From Yersinia similis (GTDB lineage Bacteria; Pseudomonadota; Gammaproteobacteria; Enterobacterales; Enterobacteriaceae), in contig NZ_CGBP01000016.1 of assembly GCF_001053095.1 (NCBI RefSeq), positions 1 through 64,000 on the forward strand: DNA of 64,000 nt, in the 5' to 3' direction. The notes under the pieces are model-generated. The model made no database searches and had not been told where the DNA came from. It saw only the letters and a list, made by a program, of their open reading frames with translations. The position numbers and the translations under genes are program-made. Every line of letters starts with the position of its first letter. Positions within the stretch are counted from its first letter, which is position 1. Of the stretch, positions 38,874-49,678 are shown one piece after another.

Positions 38874-39902
38874 TTAATTTTGCGTCAGTCTCAAATCCAA
38901 TGGTGTTTTACTTGGTTCTCCACCGACTTCCCTTGTGAGACGCGGTACCAGGTAACCGGATACACGGCTTAGTAAACCTTTCATCAATTGCCGCGCTTCG
39001 TCATCGTCGACCATAAAGTGGGCTGCGCCCTGTACTTTATCCAATACATGGATGTAATAAGGCAAAATTCCGGCATCAAATAAGGCATTGCTTAATGTTG
39101 CCAGTACATCCGCATCATTATTCACCCCACGCAGTAATACACTCTGGTTTAATAGCGTCACACCTACCTGCTTCAACCGTGCCATACTGTCTCGTAGGGG
39201 TTGGTCTATTTCGTTGGCATGGTTGATATGTGTCACCATTAATACCTGTAACCGTGAGCTTCCCAACCGTTGACACAGGGTTACAGTAATACGGGCAGGG
39301 ATCACCACCGGTAATCGGGTATGAATACGTAACCGCCGGATATGCTTTATATCCTCCAGTTGATCCAGTAACCAACTGAGTTCGTGATCTTTTGCCATTA
39401 ACGGGTCACCCCCTGAAAAAATGATCTCGTCCAGTTCAGGGTGTTGACGAATATAATCCAGTGCTTGTAGCCAGTTAGTTTTATTGCCTTGATTATCCTG
39501 ATAAGGGAAATGGCGGCGGAAGCAATAGCGGCAATTGACTGCACAGCCACCTTTGACCAACAACAGCGCGCGGTTACGGTATTTATGTAACAGGCCTGGA
39601 ACGACGCTGCGCTGTTCATCAAGTGGATCGCTGGTAAAACCGGGAGCGGCAATAAACTCTTCACGCGCGGTCAGCACCTGAAGTAATAAAGGATCTGATG
39701 CATTTCCCGGTTGCATACGAGCAACAAAAGCGCGGGGCACGCGCAGGGGGAATAAACGACGAGCACCGGTGCCTTGTTGCAGGTGGGGGTGTTCATTTAA
39801 GAACAAAATACGTAGCAATTCGTCCGGATCAGTAATTACATCGGCGAGTTGTTGCAACCAATCTTCTCTAATTGGCATGTTTCGGGTTACAATACTTGCC
39901 AT
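38874..39902 (-). CDS. epmB: EF-P lysine aminomutase EpmB
   Basis: Radical-SAM enzyme that turns L-alpha-lysine into R-beta-lysine for attachment to elongation factor P. The cluster motif C120-AVN-C124-RY-C127 is present, and PLP and substrate regions follow the E. coli protein throughout (342 residues). Divergent from its target gene efp with only 35 bp between starts; partner gene epmA lies at 45211. Confidence 0.96.
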   Translation of the reverse strand: MASIVTRNMPIREDWLQQLADVITDPDELLRILFLNEHPHLQQGTGARRLFPLRVPRAFVARMQPGNASDPLLLQVLTAREEFIAAPGFTSDPLDEQRSVVPGLLHKYRNRALLLVKGGCAVNCRYCFRRHFPYQDNQGNKTNWLQALDYIRQHPELDEIIFSGGDPLMAKDHELSWLLDQLEDIKHIRRLRIHTRLPVVIPARITVTLCQRLGSSRLQVLMVTHINHANEIDQPLRDSMARLKQVGVTLLNQSVLLRGVNNDADVLATLSNALFDAGILPYYIHVLDKVQGAAHFMVDDDEARQLMKGLLSRVSGYLVPRLTREVGGEPSKTPLDLRLTQN

Positions 39903-39937
39903 TTTTTAGGCTTACTACCAGTTTCTTGAGGACCATC

Positions 39938-40504
39938 ATGGCCAGTTATTATAGCAACGATTTTCGTCCCGGTCTTAAAATCATGTTCGAGGGCGAACCT
40001 TATGCAGTTGAGTCGAGCGAGTTCGTAAAACCCGGCAAAGGCCAGGCTTTTGCTCGTGTTAAGATGCGCCGCCTGCTGACTGGTGGGCGCGTTGAAAAGA
40101 CCTTTAAATCAACAGATTCTCTGGAAGGTGCTGACGTTAATGATATGAACCTGACTTACCTGTATAACGACGGTGAGTTCTGGCATTTCATGAATAACGA
40201 GACTTACGAACAGCTGCAAGCTGATGCCAAGGCCGTTGGTGATAACGGTAAATGGCTGATTGACCAAGCTGAATGTATCGTAACTCTGTGGAACGGCCAG
40301 CCAATTACTGTGACCCCACCAAACTTTGTTGAGCTTGAAATCGTTGATACTGATCCAGGCCTGAAAGGCGACACTGCGGGTACGGGTGGTAAGCCTGCAA
40401 CCTTGAGCACCGGTGCCGTGGTTAAAGTGCCATTATTCGTACAGGTTGGCGAAATCATCAAAGTTGATACCCGCTCTGGCGAATATGTTTCTCGCGTGAA
40501 GTAA
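39938..40504 (+). CDS. efp: elongation factor P
   Basis: Relieves ribosome stalling at polyproline runs. The 188 residues equal E. coli EF-P. Lys34 in the KPGKGQAF loop is the site beta-lysylated by EpmA/EpmB, both encoded in this window. The ATG at 39938 matches the E. coli N-terminus (MASYYSNDF) and has TTGAGGA upstream; the open frame back to 39872 overlaps epmB and is not used. Its terminator is split by a YPAL insertion. Confidence 0.97.
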   Translation: MASYYSNDFRPGLKIMFEGEPYAVESSEFVKPGKGQAFARVKMRRLLTGGRVEKTFKSTDSLEGADVNDMNLTYLYNDGEFWHFMNNETYEQLQADAKAVGDNGKWLIDQAECIVTLWNGQPITVTPPNFVELEIVDTDPGLKGDTAGTGGKPATLSTGAVVKVPLFVQVGEIIKVDTRSGEYVSRVK

Positions 40505-40592
40505 GCCGTGATAGCTAGGTTTGTAATAGCCAGTTTGTAATAGCTAGGTTCGTAAGAACTAAGTCGTAATCAATCGCGCTAAGAACGAAAGG

Positions 40593-40814
40593 AAACCGCT
40601 TAAACGGCGGTTTCAGACTGCTGACAAACCCCGATGACTCGATCTTGAACGGTGAGGATAGGCAGAAGAGTAAAGAGTCCGCGCCAAGGATGGCGCGGCT
40701 CGAGCCCCCAGGGAAGGCTATTTTTATACAGGGAAGCCGGCGTCTTTACGATCTGCCTGTTCTCTCCGTCGCGGGCACTTTGTCAATAACCTCAAACCGC
40801 TTAAACGGCGGTTT
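40593..40814. mobile_element. YPAL-type miniature insertion in the efp terminator
   Basis: A 180-bp palindromic element (40614-40793) bracketed by two identical 21-bp copies of a terminator hairpin (aaaccgctt aaacggcggttt, 40593-40613 and 40794-40814). Both arms match the element at 18693-18858; the centre differs (ccagggaaggctatttttata). The exact 21-bp duplication is the expected target-site duplication. The element does not encode a protein. Confidence 0.85.
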
Positions 40815-40888
40815 TCTGTTATCTGGCGCTAGCAATATTGCCGCTAATTATTGAGCGTGATAATGTATTGTTCTTATCTCTCCGCTGG

Positions 40889-40943
40889 CTGGGACGACCC
40901 AGTTACGCATCTGTTTTTCGGGGACGGCCCCGCCTGAGCGAGG
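40889..40943 (+). promoter_or_regulatory. guanidine-II (mini-ykkC) riboswitch before sugE
   Basis: Two small hairpins with ACGR loops: CTGGG-ACGA-CCCAG (40889-40902) and CGGGG-ACGG-CCCCG (40919-40932), 16 bases apart, followed by the RBS GAGCGAGG and the sugE start at 40952. This is the defining structure of the guanidine-II riboswitch, which exposes the RBS when guanidinium is bound. Confidence 0.92.
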
Positions 40944-40951
40944 TTGTTACC

Positions 40952-41266
40952 ATGGCTTGGATTATTCTGGTTATTGCTGGTCTATTAGAGGTTATTTGGG
41001 CCATTGGCTTGAAGTATTCTCATGGGTTTTCGCGGCTGACGCCGAGCATCATTACCCTTGTGGCGATGGCTGCCAGTGTCTTTCTGTTGGCCTATGCGAT
41101 GAAAAGTTTGCCAGCAGGCACGGCTTACGCTGTTTGGACTGGTATTGGTGCGGTAGGTACTGCCATTTTAGGGATTGTGCTACTGGGGGAGTCAGCCAGT
41201 CTGGCGCGGATATTAAGCTTAGGGCTGATTCTGGCAGGGATTATCGGTTTGAAGTTAGCATCATAA
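40952..41266 (+). CDS. sugE: guanidinium exporter SugE/Gdx
   Basis: Small multidrug resistance family protein of 104 residues with four membrane helices; works as an antiparallel dimer exporting guanidinium against protons. Glu13 in the first helix ([13 protein letters not shown]) is the essential coupling residue. The ATG at 40952 matches E. coli SugE ([13 protein letters not shown]). Control by the guanidine-II riboswitch just upstream supports the guanidinium substrate. Confidence 0.96.
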   Translation: MAWIILVIAGLLEVIWAIGLKYSHGFSRLTPSIITLVAMAASVFLLAYAMKSLPAGTAYAVWTGIGAVGTAILGIVLLGESASLARILSLGLILAGIIGLKLAS

Positions 41267-41381
41267 AGCTTGTGTCATCACGTTATGTGTCATAAGGCGG
41301 CAAGGCCCTTCACTGGTGGCCTACGGAGGTCAAGTGAGCTGTGAAGTTATGACAACCGAACTGATCGCTTTAACCAAAGAA

Positions 41382-41404
41382 CGGCCTGCCAGAATAGCAG
41401 GCCG
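41382..41404 (-). terminator. frd operon terminator
   Basis: CGGCCTGC / GCAGGCCG stem with a 7-base loop, about 25 bp past the frdD stop on the minus strand, with a modest T-rich stretch. Confidence 0.65.
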
Positions 41405-41428
41405 CTAATACTGTATGAGTGACTATGA

Positions 41429-41785
41429 CTACAGTGTCAGCACACCGATAAAAGTGACCACACTCAAAATTGCCGCAAGGCCATAAAATACCCATTTCCC
41501 TGCCGGGACGTGGATTTTCAAATCATGCATGGCATGGTGAATACGGTGTAAACCGCACCATAAAGGCAAAATGACCATCAGCAGCAGGAATACCCGGCCA
41601 ATAAAGCTCTGACAAAATGCCAGAATACGTTCGTAGCTCAGCGCGTCACCTGGGAATGCACCCAATGGCAATAAAATAGCGACCAGCAGAATAATCGCTG
41701 GGGCAATAATTGCACCCCACATGCCACCAGCACCAAACAGACCCCAGAAGATCGGTTCATCGGAGCGTTTAGGGACTTGATTCAT
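41429..41785 (-). CDS. frdD: fumarate reductase membrane anchor FrdD
   Basis: 13-kDa membrane anchor of the quinol:fumarate reductase, 118 residues with three hydrophobic helices. Conserved sequence includes [22 protein letters not shown] and [15 protein letters not shown]. Last gene of frdABCD, 16 bp after frdC. Confidence 0.96.
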   Translation of the reverse strand: MNQVPKRSDEPIFWGLFGAGGMWGAIIAPAIILLVAILLPLGAFPGDALSYERILAFCQSFIGRVFLLLMVILPLWCGLHRIHHAMHDLKIHVPAGKWVFYGLAAILSVVTFIGVLTL

Positions 41786-41801
41786 CTTTTTCTCCTCCGG
41801 G

Positions 41802-42194
41802 TTAGAGTAAGGCGACGGCCAGGATAATCGCGCTAGCCATGACAGTCACAACCCATAGCGCCTTAATCACTGGCTCTGGACTCATTTTTTCGCTTTTAAC
41901 GATAATATTGACCGCTTTCGGTGCCAGCTCAAACCAAGTTTTGGTGTGTAGCAGCGCGGCGAATAGCGTAAGGATATTCAGAAATAGCACCAGCGGGTTT
42001 TGCAGGAAGCCGATAAACCCTTCCCACCCTTCGGGGCCACTCTTCAGTGCGAATACACCGTAAATCAATAGCACACTAAACCACACGGCTGGAATGGATG
42101 TACCTTCACGCAGCATATAAAAACGGTAGAAACCGAGCTGTTGCCACCAGTTTGGTGCCATGGTTCGAACATAAGCTTTACGTTTGGTTGTCAT
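41802..42194 (-). CDS. frdC: fumarate reductase membrane anchor FrdC
   Basis: 15-kDa membrane anchor, 130 residues, three hydrophobic helices. Starts [19 protein letters not shown] as in E. coli, and Glu in the REGTS segment corresponds to the quinol-site Glu29. With FrdD it anchors FrdAB and binds menaquinol. Confidence 0.96.
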   Translation of the reverse strand: MTTKRKAYVRTMAPNWWQQLGFYRFYMLREGTSIPAVWFSVLLIYGVFALKSGPEGWEGFIGFLQNPLVLFLNILTLFAALLHTKTWFELAPKAVNIIVKSEKMSPEPVIKALWVVTVMASAIILAVALL

Positions 42195-42210
42195 TGCTGT
42201 CTCCCCTCCC

Positions 42211-42945
42211 TTATTGTGGTTTCAGCATAGCGATCATAAAGTCTTTCGCACTTTCGACCTTGCCCTGCTGGATAGCAGCAGCGGGATCAACGTGTTTTGG
42301 ACAAACTTCAGAACAGTAGCCGACGAAGGTACAGCTCCATACGCCATTTTTACCGTTTAGCTGAGGCATACGCTCTTTCTTACCGTGGTCACGGCTGTCC
42401 AGATTGTAACGGTGCGCCAGGGTGATTGCGGCGGGGCCAATAAACTCAGGGTTTAAGCCAAACTGTGGGCAGGCGGCATAGCACAAACCACAGTTGATAC
42501 AGCCGGAAAACTGATGGTATTTCGCCATCTGGGCTGGTGTCTGCTTATTAGGCCCATCCTTGGGTAGACGTTCGTTGCCAATAATATAAGGTTTGATGGC
42601 TTCCAGACTTTCGATAAAGTGAGTCATATCAACTACTAAATCGCGTTCAATCGGGAAGTTACCCAGCGCTTCGACTTTCATCCCCGCAGTATATTCCCGC
42701 AGGAAGGTCTTACAGGCGAGTTTCGGCACCTTGTTGACCATCATGCCGCAGGAGCCACAAATCGCCATTCGACAAGACCAGCGATAAGATAGATCCGGTG
42801 CCAGGTTATCTTTGATATAACCCAGTGCGTCGAGTAGAGACGTCTGTTCATCGTAAGGCACTTCGAAAGTTTCAAAGTGAGGTTCGCTATCACGTTCCGG
42901 GTTATAGCGCATGACTTCCATTTTCAGGACGTTCATATCAGTCAT
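42211..42945 (-). CDS. frdB: fumarate reductase iron-sulfur subunit
   Basis: Carries the 2Fe-2S ([21 protein letters not shown]), 4Fe-4S ([12 protein letters not shown]) and 3Fe-4S ([17 protein letters not shown]) clusters passing electrons to FrdA; 244 residues as in E. coli. Overlaps the frdA stop by 8 bp. Confidence 0.97.
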   Translation of the reverse strand: MTDMNVLKMEVMRYNPERDSEPHFETFEVPYDEQTSLLDALGYIKDNLAPDLSYRWSCRMAICGSCGMMVNKVPKLACKTFLREYTAGMKVEALGNFPIERDLVVDMTHFIESLEAIKPYIIGNERLPKDGPNKQTPAQMAKYHQFSGCINCGLCYAACPQFGLNPEFIGPAAITLAHRYNLDSRDHGKKERMPQLNGKNGVWSCTFVGYCSEVCPKHVDPAAAIQQGKVESAKDFMIAMLKPQ

Positions 42946-44752
42946 TCGCTTGCTCCTTATCCTTTAAATCTTGTGCATCTTTTGCGTCTTGGGCGGTGGC
43001 TTCGCCACCATAGACCCGCTTGGCCGGTACCAGTTTGGTGATTTTCACATCGCTGTATTCAATACGCGGTGCACCACCCGGCGTATGGAAGGCTAAGGTG
43101 TGTTTGAGGAAGTTAACGTCATCACGTTCGGTACAGCCTTCGTCCAAACGCTGGTGGGCACCACGAGATTCTTTACGATTGAGCGCAGAATGTGCCATGC
43201 ATTCGGCCACATCCAAACCATAACCCAGCTCAATGGTGTAGAGCAGATCAGTATTAAATACGCTGGAGTTATCAGTGATTTTCACACGTTTGAAACGTTC
43301 TTTCAGCTCGGCCAGTTTATCCACGGTTTTCTGCATCAGTTCCGGTGTACGGTAAATACCGCAACCCTCTTCCATCGACAGACCCATTTCATCGCGAATC
43401 TTAGACCAGTTCTCAGTTCCTTCCTGTTTCATCAAATTGCTCAGGCGGGTTTCCACGTCACGAGTTTGGGCATCCAGTGCGCTACCATTTGCTGGGCCGC
43501 TTTCCATAGCCCGTAAAGCCGCTTGTTCACCGGCCACACGGCCAAATACCACCAGTTCAGCCAATGAATTGGAACCTAAACGGTTAGCGCCGTGCAGGCC
43601 AACAGAAGAGCATTCGCCGACCGCAAACAAGCCTTTGATTCGGGTTTCACATCGCGGATTGGTTTCGATACCGCCCATGGTGTAGTGCGCGGTTGGGCGT
43701 ACAGGGATGGGGTCTTTAACCGGGTCAACACCGACATAGGCTTTTGCCAATTCGCAAATAAACGGCAGGCGCTCAAGTAGTTTTTTCTCACCCAGATGGC
43801 GTAAATCCAGATAAACTACATCACCACGTGGCGTCGCAACCGTGCGGCCAGCACGCCATTCATGCCAGAATGCTTGCGAAACTTTATCCCGCGGGCCTAA
43901 TTCCATGTACTTGTTTTTAGGTTCACCGAGTGGCGTTTCAGGCCCCATGCCGTAATCCTGCAAGTAACGATAGCCGTCTTTATTAACCAGAATTCCGCCT
44001 TCACCACGGCAACCTTCAGTCATCAGGATGCCAGAGCCCGGCAAGCCCGTTGGGTGATATTGTACAAATTCCATATCCCGCAGTGGAACGCCATGGTGGA
44101 ATGCCATCCCCATACCATCCCCGGTAACAATACCGCCGTTGGTGTTATAACGATAAACCCGGCCAGCCCCCCCTGTGGCCATGATCACGGCGTTCGCGCG
44201 GATTTGTACGCGGGTGCCTTCCATCATATTCATGGCAACTACACCGCGTGCCTGACCATCGTCTACCAGAATATCCAAGACGAAATGCTCATCAAAACGC
44301 TGAATTTGCGGATACTTAAGGGAGGTTTGGAATAGGGTGTGCAGCATGTGGAAACCGGTTTTATCGGCAGCAAACCATGTGCGCTCAATTTTCATACCAC
44401 CAAAGCGGCGGACGTTAACCGAACCATCCTCTTTGCGGCTCCATGGGCAGCCCCAAATTTCTAACTGTGCCATTTCTTCGGGGCAACTGTGGACAAAATG
44501 GTCAACAACATCTTGTTCGCATAACCAGTCACCGCCCGCAACGGTATCGTGGAAATGATAGTCAAACGTATCGTGGTCCTGTGTGACGGCAGCTGATCCC
44601 CCCTCGGCAGCCACGGTATGGCTACGCATTGGGTAAACTTTCGAGATCAAAGCAATCTTCAGTTGGGGGTTGGCTTCCGCTGCGGCTATTGCTGCACGTA
44701 AGCCAGCACCTCCGGCCCCGATAATGGCAAGATCGGCGTTAAAGGTTTGCAC
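42938..44752 (-). CDS. frdA: fumarate reductase flavoprotein subunit
   Basis: Catalytic subunit that reduces fumarate to succinate in anaerobic respiration. FAD fold [12 protein letters not shown] at the N-terminus, covalent FAD ligand His45 in [12 protein letters not shown], active-site blocks [13 protein letters not shown] and [19 protein letters not shown]; 604 residues (E. coli 602). First gene of the operon. An FNR-like site lies about 245 bp upstream, separated from the gene by a short ERIC derivative. Confidence 0.97.
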   Translation of the reverse strand: MQTFNADLAIIGAGGAGLRAAIAAAEANPQLKIALISKVYPMRSHTVAAEGGSAAVTQDHDTFDYHFHDTVAGGDWLCEQDVVDHFVHSCPEEMAQLEIWGCPWSRKEDGSVNVRRFGGMKIERTWFAADKTGFHMLHTLFQTSLKYPQIQRFDEHFVLDILVDDGQARGVVAMNMMEGTRVQIRANAVIMATGGAGRVYRYNTNGGIVTGDGMGMAFHHGVPLRDMEFVQYHPTGLPGSGILMTEGCRGEGGILVNKDGYRYLQDYGMGPETPLGEPKNKYMELGPRDKVSQAFWHEWRAGRTVATPRGDVVYLDLRHLGEKKLLERLPFICELAKAYVGVDPVKDPIPVRPTAHYTMGGIETNPRCETRIKGLFAVGECSSVGLHGANRLGSNSLAELVVFGRVAGEQAALRAMESGPANGSALDAQTRDVETRLSNLMKQEGTENWSKIRDEMGLSMEEGCGIYRTPELMQKTVDKLAELKERFKRVKITDNSSVFNTDLLYTIELGYGLDVAECMAHSALNRKESRGAHQRLDEGCTERDDVNFLKHTLAFHTPGGAPRIEYSDVKITKLVPAKRVYGGEATAQDAKDAQDLKDKEQAND

Positions 44753-44781
44753 TGCGCTTCTCCATTGTTCAAGTGAAAATC

Positions 44782-44856
44782 TTATACCCTCCGTCCTTGT
44801 CGTTACAGGGTGTTAGCTTACGGCCTGGCTGTAACGCCAATGATTTTGGGTATATA
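44782..44856. repeat. short ERIC derivative in frdA upstream region
   Basis: About 75 bp consisting of ERIC termini joined without the core: ttataccctccgtccttg ... cgttacagggtgttagc ... ctgtaacgccaatgattttgggtatata. It lies between the frdA start and the FNR-like site. Confidence 0.65.
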
Positions 44857-44994
44857 AAGTGAGTCATTATTCTTTATGTATTCTTAATATTATTATTCCG
44901 CCAACTTATTTCTCGGCGGTTAAGTTGATGATATTAAGCATAGCTATTTCTTACTTTTTGTATGGGAATAATTATACCCAATGATAAGTCGCAG

Positions 44995-45011
44995 AAATTT
45001 GATGTGATCGA
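44995..45011. promoter_or_regulatory. FNR-like site of the frd promoter
   Basis: On the frd coding strand the 17-mer TCGATCACATCAAATTT resembles, at about 15 of 17 positions, the E. coli frd FNR site as I remember it (TCGATCTCGTCAAATTT). It partly fits TTGAT-N4-ATCAA. No other clear element was found in the frdA-epmA interval. Confidence 0.5.
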
Positions 45012-45210
45012 TTGTTTTGTTTTATTTGAACCACCTCAAATGCATTACTGACAAAAATGTGATCCCAAACAGGATATGCTGGGAAACGCATTTTTTTACA
45101 GAGTGAAATGCTAAATTCAGGCCGAGAATTCGGCGGGTGCGTGACAGATTTGTCTGGGGCGCGGGATACGGGTAGACTGCATCCCCTGTTTGATTTCGGA
45201 GTTAACCACC

Positions 45211-46188
45211 ATGAGCGAAACGGCAAGCTGGCAGCCAAGTGCACCTATCGCCAATTTGTTGAAGCGCGCAGCAATAATGGCAGAGATTCGGCGCTTTTTC
45301 GCTGATCGGGGCGTATTAGAAGTAGAAACGCCAACCATGAGCCAAGCGACAGTGACGGACATTCATTTAGTTCCATTCGAAACCCGGTTTGTTGGCCCGG
45401 GCGCTGCCGATGGTTTGACGCTGTACATGATGACCAGCCCGGAATATCACATGAAGCGGTTGTTAGCGGCTGGGAGTGGCCCTATCTATCAACTGGGGCG
45501 CAGCTTCCGCAATGAAGAGGCTGGCCGCTATCATAATCCTGAATTCACCATGCTGGAATGGTACCGCCCTCATTATGATATGTATCGTTTAATGAATGAG
45601 GTGGATGATCTGTTGCAGCAAATTTTGGATTGCAACAGCGCGGAGACTTTATCCTATCAGCAGGCATTTTTGCGCCATTTAGATATTGATCCGTTGTCTG
45701 CTGAAAAAGCACAATTGCGTGAAGTGGCGGCAAAACTGGATTTAAGCAATATTGCAGATACCGAAGAAGATCGCGATACGTTGCTGCAATTACTGTTTAC
45801 TGTGGGTGTCGAACCTTATATTGGCCGGGATAAACCAGCATTTATTTATCATTTCCCGGCATCGCAGGCTTCTCTGGCTGAAATCAGTACCGAAGACCAT
45901 CGTGTAGCGGAACGCTTTGAGGTTTACTTCAAGGGGATAGAACTAGCGAATGGTTTCCGAGAGCTGACTGACGGTGATGAGCAACTACAACGCTTTGAGC
46001 AGGATAACCGTAACCGTGCGAAACGGGGCTTACCGCAGAATCCAATCGATATGAATCTCATCGCAGCGCTTAAGCAGGGCTTACCGGATTGTTCAGGCGT
46101 GGCTTTAGGGGTTGATCGCTTAGTGATGCTGGCGTTAAATGCGGAAAGGTTGAGTGATGTTATTGCCTTCCCTGTCAATATCGCCTAA
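45211..46188 (+). CDS. epmA: EF-P--(R)-beta-lysine ligase EpmA
   Basis: LysRS-like enzyme (class II aaRS catalytic core without anticodon domain) that attaches beta-lysine to Lys34 of EF-P. Motif 2 ([20 protein letters not shown]) and motif 3 ([12 protein letters not shown]) are present. The ATG at 45211 gives 325 residues, identical in length and N-terminus ([11 protein letters not shown]) to E. coli. The open frame from 45190 is not supported. Confidence 0.97.
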   Translation: MSETASWQPSAPIANLLKRAAIMAEIRRFFADRGVLEVETPTMSQATVTDIHLVPFETRFVGPGAADGLTLYMMTSPEYHMKRLLAAGSGPIYQLGRSFRNEEAGRYHNPEFTMLEWYRPHYDMYRLMNEVDDLLQQILDCNSAETLSYQQAFLRHLDIDPLSAEKAQLREVAAKLDLSNIADTEEDRDTLLQLLFTVGVEPYIGRDKPAFIYHFPASQASLAEISTEDHRVAERFEVYFKGIELANGFRELTDGDEQLQRFEQDNRNRAKRGLPQNPIDMNLIAALKQGLPDCSGVALGVDRLVMLALNAERLSDVIAFPVNIA

Positions 46189-46191
46189 TTC

Positions 46192-46236
46192 CCCTTCGTC
46201 CTTGGCGCTGCAGCGGTGTTAGCGGCGTTCACTTAC
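46192..46236. repeat. half ERIC after epmA
   Basis: ccccttcgtccttggcgctgcagcggtgttagcggcgttcactta corresponds to one ERIC arm only. Confidence 0.5.
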
Positions 46237-46242
46237 AAAAAC

Positions 46243-46275
46243 AAATGCCCTGACCAGTGAAGGCGCAGGGCATTT
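46243..46275. terminator. bidirectional terminator, epmA / mscM
   Basis: AAATGCCCTG and CAGGGCATTT form a perfect 10-bp stem between the convergent genes, with T runs usable from either side. Confidence 0.85.
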
Positions 46276-46295
46276 CTATTTCTTACTCACTGAGA

Positions 46296-49200
46296 TTACA
46301 AGCTACCCGGTGTACGGCTGCGGGCCGAAGAAATAACACGTCCAGTGCCGCGGCCCAGAGTTTCCAACCGTGCCTGGAACGGTGGGAATGGCAGGGTAAT
46401 ACCGTGCTCACGGTAACCAGCCAGAATCAACTGATGGATTTCATGGCGCAGTGGCATCCGGTGGCCCATTTCAGCGGCATAAATACGCAGTTCGAAAATC
46501 TGAATCCCTTGCTGTAGATCGACCAGATAGACCTCTGGAGGAGGGGTATCCAGGACTAACGTGCAGCGCTGGGCCGCAGTCATTAATACGTTAGTGACTT
46601 CCTCACTGCTGGTTTCCGCAGGTGCCGGAACGGTTAGTACCACACGAGTAATGGAATCCGAGAGTGACCAGTTAATAAATTGCTCGGTAATAAAAGCTTT
46701 ATTCGGCACAATAATTTCTTTGCGGTCCCAATCGGAAATTGTGGTGGCGCGCGTATTGATTTTAGTCACGCTACCGGTGAGATCACGAATGGTTACGGTA
46801 TCGCCGATTCGGATCGGCTTTTCGAACAGAATGATCAGGCCAGAAACAAAGTTGGCAAAAATCTCCTGTAAACCAAAACCCAGACCTAAACCGAGTGCGG
46901 CAACCAACCATTGGAACTTCGCCCATTCAATCCCGAGTAGGGAGAACCCAAGCAAGCCACCAAATAAGATCACCAGATATTTGGTGATTGTGGAAATGGC
47001 ATAGCCGGTTCCCGGCGTCAGATCCAAATGCTGTAACAGTGCCAGCTCCAGTAATGCGGGCAGATTACGCACCAACTGGGCGGTGATAATCAGCACCAAG
47101 ACGGCGATCAATAAAGATCCCATGGTGATCGGCTGTACTGATTCAATACCGTTGATGGTGGAAGACACATCCCACAAGCGAATGTTTTCCAAGAAGCCAA
47201 AAGCGGAATGAATTTCAGACCACAGCGCGATCACTGAAACCAAGGCTATCATGGTCAGGATCGACCTAACTAACCGTAAGGATTGGGCGCTGATCACATC
47301 CAAATCAATGATTGGCTCCTCGACATCAATCGAGCCTTCGGTGCTGTTACTGTGTGGCGAATCTTCCTCACCACGGGCACGCTGCGCGAGAATATCGGCG
47401 CGGCGCTGCTTGGCGCGATCAAAGGCAATACGCCGCCGCTGAATCAGCATCCAGCGGCGGATAATATGATAGACCACCAACAGGAAGAACCAGATAGCGA
47501 CCGAGGTCTCCAGACGTGCCAGCAGCGCTTGTGAGGTGGTGAGATAGCCTAATGCTGAGGCCAGTGCCGCAATTAATGGTGCTGATAGCAGTAGCCCCCA
47601 CAGCGCCACGTTAATAATATTCTCACCCGAACCTTTTTTATCCAGATACAGCGGAATACCCGCCCGTTTCAGGCTGTTTGTGACCAAACTTAATGCAATA
47701 CACAGCAAAATAAAGCACAGCCGGCCCAGTGTCCCAGCAAATTCACGGTCGTTATAATTTTCAAAAGTAATCAGTGCCATCATCAAGGGGACAATCAACC
47801 ACACTGACAGACGGTAAAAACGCATTGCTCGCGCAACTTGTGTGGGCGACCAGCGGAAGTGAGTAATAAACAACCCGTGCGGATGAGCAAATGAGGCGCT
47901 GATCATAAACACCCAGAGCACGGGCACGGTGGCGGTGACGGCATTGCCAATCGCAATGGCCATCGGATATGACCAGGCATTTTGCAGGCCATAACCCAGA
48001 GCCGCCCATAAGACTGGCAAGGGGAGAGCCATCAGAATTGACCAGAATACCGTACGTAATGTCAGGGAGAAGTGGTCCTGCGTCACTTTGCCCACCCGGC
48101 TACTGGCACGCTCAAGAAAGGCATGGTAGTGGCGGCGTGAGCTAATACTGAAACCGACAAACAGCAGGGCAGCGATAATGGGCAGCAGGGTTTCCTGGCT
48201 AGTCATCATCATGACAAAAGCGCCACTCAACTGTGACAAGGTATCCAGTGACAGTAGGCGAGTTAGGTCTTGAGCCACGGTAATGGGATAAGAAAGCGAA
48301 ATAGGGCTGACATCTGCCACCCAGAACAGATAGCGGTGAGTCGCTTCACGTACCCCATTTAATGCGTCAACCAACTGACTGTTGGCCACTTTTAGTTTGG
48401 TCAGTTCCAGGATTTGCGTGTCATAGCCTGAAAGCAGAGAATTCAGTAATTCGCTCTGTGTCCGCCATTGGGCATCCAGAATACGTTGCTGATCGGGCGT
48501 GAGCGGGGTGCCATCATCCTGTTTTAATGTGGTTTTCTGTTGCTGTAACTTTTCCAGCATATCTTCATATTGCAAGCGCTGAACTCGCAACTGTGCCATA
48601 TCACGATCCAGTTGCTGGGATTTGGGCATCTCTGGCAGCCTAGCGACCTGCGCTCGCAGGGTTTCCCCTAACACTGTTGAGACCCCAAGCCATTGAGCCT
48701 GTTCACGGATGGTGTTTAGTGCTTGCCGGACTTGTTGAGTTTGCGCGACAGCCTGGCGTTGCTGGGAAGAGATAAGATCAATCCGCTGTACCTGCTGATT
48801 AAGCGCCTGAGATAACTCACGGTTTCTTTGTAACTGCTGGATGATAGATTCGGGTAAATCCCCCCCTTGCTCTGCCAGCAATTCTGTCCGCTCAAGTGCC
48901 TGTTCCGCGGCTTGCTGGCGTTGATTATTCAGGTTATTACGTAGGGATTGGAGCTGAGCTTGAACCCGTGCTTCGCGCTTTTTGTATAATTCTACTTGTA
49001 GCCGAGACAGCTCCTGCCGGTTATTGGCAGACAGTTGTGAAAGCTCTAATTCATTGACTTTGGCTTTACGAGCCACGGCTTCAGCTTGCAATAGCGTAAG
49101 CTGAGCCTGAGCGACAGGCGTCGAGGGATTACTTTGTGACTGAATCCGCGGGCCGATCTCTGCGAGCATTCGCCGGGCTTCGGACTGTTGTTGTGGTAAT

Positions 49201-49637
49201 TGCCCAAGGGATTCACTGATTTCCCGAGCGCGGTCTTGCTCTTGCTGTGATAAACGGTTTAGCTCCAGCAACTGACTGCTGACTTGTAGCACCTGTTGTT
49301 CCAAATCAGATGTGGACAAGTTGCTGGGGACTGGCAAAGGTTTATCACCTTCCTGAGCTAATTGCTGACGTAACTCGCGAGTAAGTTTAGGAAAATCATC
49401 AATGGCTTTTTGATACTGCTGGGCGCGTATATCTGATTCTTTTGCATCTGCAAGCCAGCTAAGAGCCGCTTGCAGCGCCTGAACAATCTCTGCCTGATTC
49501 GGTGTCGTTTTATTGGACTCAGCCAGCTTTAGCTCTTGCCGCACTTGCTCTTCGTTAGGCTGAGTTGCCGCATGTAGCGGCATTAACAGGAAAAACGACA
49601 GTACCAGACCAAAAGACCATGAAATTATCGGGCGCAC
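46296..49637 (-). CDS. mscM: miniconductance mechanosensitive channel MscM
   Basis: Large MscS-superfamily channel (KefA type) that releases osmolytes at hypo-osmotic shock. After a signal peptide comes a periplasmic region of about 450 residues rich in Gln, Leu and coiled-coil heptads. About eleven membrane spans follow, then the MscS pore and beta domains (VAALGLGLGFGLQEIFANFVSGLIILFEKPIRIGD). The GTG at 49637 fits the E. coli N-terminus (MRLIITF...) and has AAGGAG upstream; ATG 49655 is an alternative. 1113 residues (E. coli 1107). Followed by psd upstream, as in E. coli. Confidence 0.94.
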   Translation of the reverse strand: MRPIISWSFGLVLSFFLLMPLHAATQPNEEQVRQELKLAESNKTTPNQAEIVQALQAALSWLADAKESDIRAQQYQKAIDDFPKLTRELRQQLAQEGDKPLPVPSNLSTSDLEQQVLQVSSQLLELNRLSQQEQDRAREISESLGQLPQQQSEARRMLAEIGPRIQSQSNPSTPVAQAQLTLLQAEAVARKAKVNELELSQLSANNRQELSRLQVELYKKREARVQAQLQSLRNNLNNQRQQAAEQALERTELLAEQGGDLPESIIQQLQRNRELSQALNQQVQRIDLISSQQRQAVAQTQQVRQALNTIREQAQWLGVSTVLGETLRAQVARLPEMPKSQQLDRDMAQLRVQRLQYEDMLEKLQQQKTTLKQDDGTPLTPDQQRILDAQWRTQSELLNSLLSGYDTQILELTKLKVANSQLVDALNGVREATHRYLFWVADVSPISLSYPITVAQDLTRLLSLDTLSQLSGAFVMMMTSQETLLPIIAALLFVGFSISSRRHYHAFLERASSRVGKVTQDHFSLTLRTVFWSILMALPLPVLWAALGYGLQNAWSYPMAIAIGNAVTATVPVLWVFMISASFAHPHGLFITHFRWSPTQVARAMRFYRLSVWLIVPLMMALITFENYNDREFAGTLGRLCFILLCIALSLVTNSLKRAGIPLYLDKKGSGENIINVALWGLLLSAPLIAALASALGYLTTSQALLARLETSVAIWFFLLVVYHIIRRWMLIQRRRIAFDRAKQRRADILAQRARGEEDSPHSNSTEGSIDVEEPIIDLDVISAQSLRLVRSILTMIALVSVIALWSEIHSAFGFLENIRLWDVSSTINGIESVQPITMGSLLIAVLVLIITAQLVRNLPALLELALLQHLDLTPGTGYAISTITKYLVILFGGLLGFSLLGIEWAKFQWLVAALGLGLGFGLQEIFANFVSGLIILFEKPIRIGDTVTIRDLTGSVTKINTRATTISDWDRKEIIVPNKAFITEQFINWSLSDSITRVVLTVPAPAETSSEEVTNVLMTAAQRCTLVLDTPPPEVYLVDLQQGIQIFELRIYAAEMGHRMPLRHEIHQLILAGYREHGITLPFPPFQARLETLGRGTGRVISSARSRTPGSL

Positions 49638-49678
49638 GTAAGAGCTCCTTAACATCGTGTTACGTCGTCAGCATCATG

